Source: Deltaproteobacteria bacterium (GTDB taxonomy: Bacteria > Desulfobacterota > B13-G15). From it: a DNA stretch of 8,675 nucleotides. Of this stretch, positions 5,022 through 8,675 are shown piece after piece. Both the position numbers and the translations under genes were made by a program. Below the pieces are notes generated by a model. That model saw nothing but the letters and a program-made list of their open reading frames with translations, was not told the DNA's origin and did no database searches. Every line of letters begins with the position of its first letter. Positions within the stretch are counted from its first letter, which is position 1. The stretch spans positions 1-8,675 of the forward strand of contig QMLA01000025.1 of assembly GCA_003646585.1 (NCBI GenBank). The letters run 5' to 3'.

Positions 5022-6545
5022 ATGCGGAGGGCAATGGCGAAGCTGGTTTTGTGCTTGCTGTTGCTGGCCCTTGATGCATGGGCTCAGCAGCGGGTTCTGC
5101 TTCTACCCCTTTCGGTGAGGGGACTTTCGGCCGACACAGGAGAGGTCCTCTGGGAATTGCTGTCCACAAGGCTCATCGCCGAAGGGCTCCTTGTCGTCGA
5201 AAGGGCCACCATGGCAAGGGTCCTGGGCCACGTCGAGCCCGAGGACATCGATGAGGCGACTGCCCGTTGGATGGGCAAAAGGCTTGGGGCCAGATGGGTG
5301 CTGCAGGGGAAGGTCTTCAAGGTCGGGGACCTCATAAGCCTTGACATAAAGGTCCTGGATTCCACCGGGACGGTCCCCCCAAAGGCCGTCTTTTCCCAAT
5401 TCCCCTCCCAGGAGGCGATGCTTTCGGGCCTCAAAGCCTTGGCATCCGAGCTTAAGGAGAGGATAACCGGAAGGGATCAGGTCACCTTCAGGGTTCAGGG
5501 TACCTTAAGGAGTCAGCTCCTTTATCAGGCCTTGGGCTACTCCAAGCTTCAGCGTTTCCCCCGTAGGTTCCTCAAGGGGATCTCGATAGGGGACCTCGAT
5601 GGAGATGGTGCAAAGGAGGCCGTCCTCATCGAACCCCACAGGCTCTGGGCTTATCGGGATACGGGGGAGGGGTTAAAGTTGATAGGTGAGCTTGAGAGCC
5701 CCTCCACCTACAATTTCCTCAACGTCGGCACCGTGGACCTCAACGGCGATGGCAGGGCGGAGATAGCGGTGACGGCAGTTGTGGGGGATCACCTGCGCTC
5801 CTTCCTCCTCGGGTTCAAGGGGAGGGAGATCCGGTACCTCAAGAAGGGGATCAACAGGTACCTAAAGGTGATCCAGATGGGCGGAAGAAGGGTCCTGCTG
5901 GGTCAGGCCATGGGGGCCGATACCGATTACGCTGGCCCGATAGAGGAATTGAGGCTTGAGGGCAGGAGGCTCCGCACGAGGGAACTCAAGGGCCTCCCCC
6001 CTGAGGTGGAGTGGATCTACTCCTTTTGTTTCGGACACTTCACCGGCGGCGAACTGCCCGAGGTCGCTCGCCTCAATGCCCTCGGAGAGCTGGAGGTCCT
6101 CACCTTGGATGGCGAGAGGCTCTGGAAGGGAGGGGACAGTTACGGGGTATCGGACAACTATTTCGATCGCCCCGATGTGATGGCCGATGCCAAAGGGATG
6201 CCGGACTATATGCCCAGAAGGGTCTATATCCCAGTGAGGATGTCCTCGGGGGACTTGGACGGTGACGGCTACGACGAGCTCATGGTCGTTGAGAACCACT
6301 TTACCTTAGGACAGAGGCTCGAGAGGGTAAGGGTTTACGATACCGGGAGGGTCCTCGCCTTGGTTTGGGATGGCATGGCCATGGCCGAGGCCTGGATGAC
6401 CCAGCAGATGCCGGGATGCGTCTTCGACTTCGAACTGGGGGACATCGACAATGACGGGATGCCCGAGCTGTGTGCAGTGGTGGTCAATGCCCCCCTTTTC
6501 AAGAAGGGCTCAAGTAGCCTTGTGGTCTTCGAACTTTACGAATGA
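5022..6545 (+). CDS. Exported TolB-like/FG-GAP repeat protein of unknown function
   Basis: No specific gene is recognised. The 507-residue protein begins with a signal peptide: Lys near the start, a LVLCLLLLAL core and a likely signal peptidase I site after AWA (residue 21). No lipobox is placed correctly. Residues 23-150 resemble the TolB/CsgG/FlgT-like N-terminal domain: RVLLLPLSV, then LLSTRLIAEGLLVVERATM, then GKRLGARWVLQGKVFKVGDLISLDIKVLD. Residues about 160-507 look like a beta-propeller with four calcium-type FG-GAP/VCBS loops: DLDGDG (191), DLNGDG (239), DLDGDG (411) and DIDNDG (474), plus a degenerate one near 338 (GHFTGGELPEVARL). It should act in the periplasm or at the outer surface. 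ATG 5022 has AAAAGG directly before it; ATG 5034 with GGAGGG close by is an alternative. It may be cotranscribed with ptsI and is followed by a terminator. Confidence 0.85.
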   Translation: MRRAMAKLVLCLLLLALDAWAQQRVLLLPLSVRGLSADTGEVLWELLSTRLIAEGLLVVERATMARVLGHVEPEDIDEATARWMGKRLGARWVLQGKVFKVGDLISLDIKVLDSTGTVPPKAVFSQFPSQEAMLSGLKALASELKERITGRDQVTFRVQGTLRSQLLYQALGYSKLQRFPRRFLKGISIGDLDGDGAKEAVLIEPHRLWAYRDTGEGLKLIGELESPSTYNFLNVGTVDLNGDGRAEIAVTAVVGDHLRSFLLGFKGREIRYLKKGINRYLKVIQMGGRRVLLGQAMGADTDYAGPIEELRLEGRRLRTRELKGLPPEVEWIYSFCFGHFTGGELPEVARLNALGELEVLTLDGERLWKGGDSYGVSDNYFDRPDVMADAKGMPDYMPRRVYIPVRMSSGDLDGDGYDELMVVENHFTLGQRLERVRVYDTGRVLALVWDGMAMAEAWMTQQMPGCVFDFELGDIDNDGMPELCAVVVNAPLFKKGSSSLVVFELYE

Positions 6546-6586
6546 CCTTTCTTGACTCCCTCTGGTCTCTTGTGCTTCTTTTGTTT

Positions 6587-6611
6587 AGGCCCCTCCTAAG
6601 AGGGGCCTTTT
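6587..6611 (+). terminator. Rho-independent terminator
   Basis: AGGCCCCTC (6587-6595) pairs perfectly with GAGGGGCCT (6600-6608) around a CTAA loop. This gives a nine-base-pair GC-rich stem followed by a T-run (6608-6611). It is placed to end the transcript of the propeller gene and probably of the whole cluster from hpf onward. It ends only 19 bases before the rpmH start, so it must also lie in the rpmH leader if rpmH is read from any upstream promoter. Confidence 0.85.
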
Positions 6612-6630
6612 AAAGGTAAGGGGAAAGGAG

Positions 6631-6768
6631 ATGAAGCGGACGTATCAGCCGAGCATCATCAGCGCAAAAAGGACTCATGGGTTCCTGAAGAGGATGTCCA
6701 CTAAGGCCGGACGCAAGGTCCTCAAGAGGAGGCGCCAGAAGGGGAGATGGCGTCTCACGACGGTTTGA
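6631..6768 (+). CDS. rpmH: 50S ribosomal protein L34
   Basis: The 45-residue, extremely basic protein has the family hallmarks: it opens MKRTYQPS, continues [19 protein letters not shown] and ends with [10 protein letters not shown]. The length matches the usual 44-46. L34 is a small 50S subunit protein. AAAGGAG directly touches the ATG and serves as ribosome binding site. Positions 9-12 read IISA where most homologues have a basic run such as NRKR, so some of the usual rRNA-contacting charge is missing. The last 22 bases overlap rnpA in another frame, and the unusual tryptophan at position 40 is encoded by the TGG that contains part of the rnpA ATG. The placement before rnpA is the standard arrangement. 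Confidence 0.95.
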   Translation: MKRTYQPSIISAKRTHGFLKRMSTKAGRKVLKRRRQKGRWRLTTV

Positions 6769-7103
6769 AGTGCCGCAAAACCCTGGGGAAGCGTGAGAGG
6801 ATCCACCTGGAGAGAGACTTCAGGAGGATCTTCCGGGAGGGCAAAAGGGTTCATACGGCCTTCTTCACGGTGGTCCTTTGCCCGAATTCCCTTGGGTTTA
6901 GGCGGGTTGCGGTGGTGGTGCCCAAGAAGGTCGGAAAGGCCGTGAAGAGGAACCGGATAAAGCGCCTGATCAGAGAGTTCTTCAGGCTGAACAAGTGTAG
7001 GCTCAAGCCCTCAACGGATTATATCTTCGTAGGCCACAGGGGCGCGGAGGGACTCGGGTATCGTCAGCTGGAGGAGATCCTGGGGGTGCTGTTCGAGAGG
7101 TAA
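6747..7103 (+). CDS. rnpA: Ribonuclease P protein component
   Basis: The 118-residue basic protein assists the RNase P RNA in removing 5' leaders from tRNA precursors. The family motif [20 protein letters not shown] (61-80) is clear, with the RNR signature at 68-70. Before it come the [20 protein letters not shown] helix and strand and RVAVVVPKK. Start ATG 6747 is preceded by AAGGGGAG and lies inside rpmH. A TTG at 6765, overlapping the rpmH stop as TTGA, would remove six poorly conserved residues but has no ribosome binding site. The overlap couples RNase P protein to L34 synthesis. yidD starts four bases after the stop. Confidence 0.95.
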   Translation: MASHDGLKCRKTLGKRERIHLERDFRRIFREGKRVHTAFFTVVLCPNSLGFRRVAVVVPKKVGKAVKRNRIKRLIREFFRLNKCRLKPSTDYIFVGHRGAEGLGYRQLEEILGVLFER

Positions 7104-7107
7104 GACG

Positions 7108-7335
7108 ATGCGGTTGCTCTCGGAAGCGATGATAGCCCTGATAAGGGCCTATCAGTTCTTTTCGCCCCTTTGGGGGCCAAGGTGTAGGTTTTACCCGAGT
7201 TGTTCCCAATATGCGATCCTGGCCCTGCGGGTCCACGGGCCGATAAGGGGTAGCTGGCTCGCCTTGCGGCGGCTCCTCAAGTGCCATCCGTTTCACCCCG
7301 GGGGCTACGATCCAGTTCCGCCCCGCCAGGGATAG
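7108..7335 (+). CDS. yidD: Membrane protein insertion efficiency factor YidD
   Basis: The 75-residue protein carries the full YidD pattern: an amphipathic N-terminal helix ([16 protein letters not shown]), [11 protein letters not shown] (26-36), [20 protein letters not shown] (43-62) and GGYDPVP. Cys26, Cys32 and Cys59 are the conserved cysteines. YidD is a peripheral inner-membrane protein that helps YidC-dependent insertion. It sits in its usual place between rnpA and yidC, four bases after rnpA and 11 before yidC. The ribosome binding region is AGAGG, about seven bases before the ATG. Confidence 0.95.
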   Translation: MRLLSEAMIALIRAYQFFSPLWGPRCRFYPSCSQYAILALRVHGPIRGSWLALRRLLKCHPFHPGGYDPVPPRQG

Positions 7336-7346
7336 GAGGCCAGAAG

Positions 7347-8675
7347 ATGGAAGAAAAGGACATGCTTCTGCGCCTGATCTTGGCCATTGTGCTTTCGGTG
7401 GTGGCCCTCGTCGCCTTTGAACACTTCTTCCTCCGCCAGGGGACCCAAAGACCCCCCGAGGCACCCCAAAAGGTCCAAAGGACCCAGCAGGAGGGGATTA
7501 AGCCCTTGGAGGAAAAGGCTCCTCCCCCTCCACAAGGATACAGCGACATCGTGGTCGAGACCCCCCTCTACCGGGCGGTCTTCACCACCTATGGCGGCAG
7601 GTTGAAGAGCATCACCCTTAAGGGATACATGGATAAGGTCGAATTGCATCCTTTGGGCAGATGGGTTCAGGGGCTCATAGCCAAGATCTTCGGGAAGAGG
7701 CTCGATACCTCCCCTCCAAAGCCCGTTGAGCTTGTCAGCACGTCCCAATTGGAACGCCTCCCCTTGGGCCTTGTGCTTTCGGGGATCGATTACGATGAGT
7801 CGGTCCCGTGGGTGGCTTCCTCGACAAACCTCAGGGTCTTTGAGGGGGTAAAGGAGCTGAAGATGGTATGGAGGAAGGGGGATATCGTCCTTCGGAAGGT
7901 CTATAGGTTCTTCCCCGACAGTTACCGGATCGAGGTATCGGTGGAGGCAAACAGGGAGGCCCTCCTGGCCCTGGGCTGGATCGGAAGAACCGACCTGAAG
8001 AAGAGTTACTACGGCTTTTACGGCCCCATCTTCCTCGGTCCCCGGGGTCGCACCAAACTCAAGCCCAAAAAGATCAAAGGAGGGGAGACCCGGCATTTTG
8101 AGCAGATAGAGTGGTTCGCCTTCGATCAGGATTACTTCGCATCCATAATCGCCCCAGAAAGCCCCGGGAGGCTTGTCCTCGGACGCCTCGATGGGAGGAC
8201 CATTTACGGCTTCATCACCTCGGGCGGGCCCTCTCGAAGCCACCACTTCAGGCTCTTTCTGGGTCCCAAGGACCCGGAGGAGCTCGAGCAGTTTCTGCCC
8301 ACCGCCAAAAAGGTCATAGACTACGGGACCTTTGGGATCATCGCCATACCGATCCTGAAGATCATGAGGTTCACCCACGGTTTTACGGGAAACTGGGGGC
8401 TTGATGTCATCCTCCTCGCCCTCTTCATAAAGCTCGTCTTCTTCTGGCCCACCCAGAAGAGCTACGAGGCCATGAGGGAGATGCAGAAGCTCGCCCCTGA
8501 GATCAAAATGCTTCAGAAGAAGTACAAGGACGACAAACAGCGGCTGCAGAAGGAACTCATGGAACTTTACCGGCGCCGGAGGGTGAACCCCTTCAGCGGC
8601 TGCCTGCCCCTTCTGCTGCAGCTTCCGGTCTTTTTCGCCCTCTACCGGGCGCTGTTGGTCTCCATAGACCTGAGA
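7347..8675 (+). CDS. yidC: Membrane protein insertase YidC (3' end outside the window)
   Basis: The frame is open from ATG 7347 to the window edge, giving 443 residues; roughly 100 more are expected. TAGGAGG (7333-7339) is a textbook ribosome binding site. A first membrane segment spans about residues 7-24, followed by a proline/glutamine-rich linker. The large periplasmic P1 beta domain (about 65-325) shows FTTYGGRLKSITLKGY. The insertase core follows: NWGLDVILLALFIKLVFF (349-366), the charged cytoplasmic hairpin (371-416, with YKDDKQRLQKELMELY) and GCLPLLLQLPVFFALYRALL (418-437). Lys362 occupies the place of the groove arginine of E. coli YidC, a common substitution. The P1 domain marks a Gram-negative type. 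YidC inserts and folds inner-membrane proteins alone or with SecYEG. Confidence 0.96.
   Translation, partial: MEEKDMLLRLILAIVLSVVALVAFEHFFLRQGTQRPPEAPQKVQRTQQEGIKPLEEKAPPPPQGYSDIVVETPLYRAVFTTYGGRLKSITLKGYMDKVELHPLGRWVQGLIAKIFGKRLDTSPPKPVELVSTSQLERLPLGLVLSGIDYDESVPWVASSTNLRVFEGVKELKMVWRKGDIVLRKVYRFFPDSYRIEVSVEANREALLALGWIGRTDLKKSYYGFYGPIFLGPRGRTKLKPKKIKGGETRHFEQIEWFAFDQDYFASIIAPESPGRLVLGRLDGRTIYGFITSGGPSRSHHFRLFLGPKDPEELEQFLPTAKKVIDYGTFGIIAIPILKIMRFTHGFTGNWGLDVILLALFIKLVFFWPTQKSYEAMREMQKLAPEIKMLQKKYKDDKQRLQKELMELYRRRRVNPFSGCLPLLLQLPVFFALYRALLVSIDLR

Noticed and set aside
7305..8378. Antisense open frame of 357 codons over yidC
   Set aside because: It is opposite clear YidC coding sequence, and its translation is proline- and glycine-rich with no fold-like pattern.
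1..8675. Mobile element, CRISPR array, tRNA or rRNA gene
   Set aside because: No direct-repeat array, transposase or integrase frame, or tRNA-like cloverleaf was seen; nearly all sequence is accounted for by conserved genes.

Overview
This window looks like a core chromosomal segment of a Gram-negative bacterium. All supported genes lie on the + strand and are tightly packed. The strongest clue to lineage is gene order: a possible rpoN tail, then hpf, ptsN, hprK, rapZ, a mannose-family EIIA, ptsH and ptsI. That order is familiar from Desulfobacterota and related deep-branching Gram-negatives. The export-signal-bearing FG-GAP protein and the long-type YidC with a large periplasmic domain also fit a Gram-negative. 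Coding sequence is GC-rich with heavy use of AGG/AGA for arginine and frequent ATA for isoleucine, a pattern often seen in thermophiles. The exact taxon cannot be fixed from the sequence alone.

Layout. Positions 1-54 hold the last codons of an upstream gene, possibly rpoN. Positions 55-180 are a short leader with a candidate promoter. Positions 181-4972 hold seven genes with gaps of at most a few bases or with overlaps: hpf (ribosome hibernation), ptsN (EIIA-Ntr), hprK (HPr kinase/phosphorylase, minimal form), rapZ, a stand-alone EIIA of the mannose family, ptsH (HPr) and ptsI (enzyme I). After a 49-base gap comes a 507-residue exported protein (5022-6545) with a TolB-like N-terminal part and an FG-GAP/VCBS-type propeller. 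A strong intrinsic terminator follows (6587-6611). Then comes the ribosome/membrane-biogenesis set rpmH, rnpA, yidD and yidC, the last cut by the window end.

How the genes fit together. EI (His198) takes phosphate from PEP and passes it to HPr (His16 with the start chosen here). HPr can hand it to EIIA-Man (His9) and EIIA-Ntr (His67). HprK can phosphorylate HPr on Ser47. No sugar permease (EIIB/C/D) is present in the window, so the set reads as a regulatory phosphorelay rather than a transport system. RapZ and HPF are its customary neighbours. RpmH, RnpA, YidD and YidC are the usual L34 / RNase P / membrane insertase block, found here without dnaA or recognisable DnaA boxes.

Most of the window is conserved housekeeping sequence, and I do not see a clearly new system. 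The points worth a second look are: the start of ptsH, probably at ATA overlapping the preceding stop; the N-terminally minimal HprK that starts at TTG inside ptsN; a terminator 19 bases before rpmH that leaves no room for a promoter; the RapZ variant without the basic RNA-binding tail; and the uncharacterised propeller protein at the end of the PTS operon.
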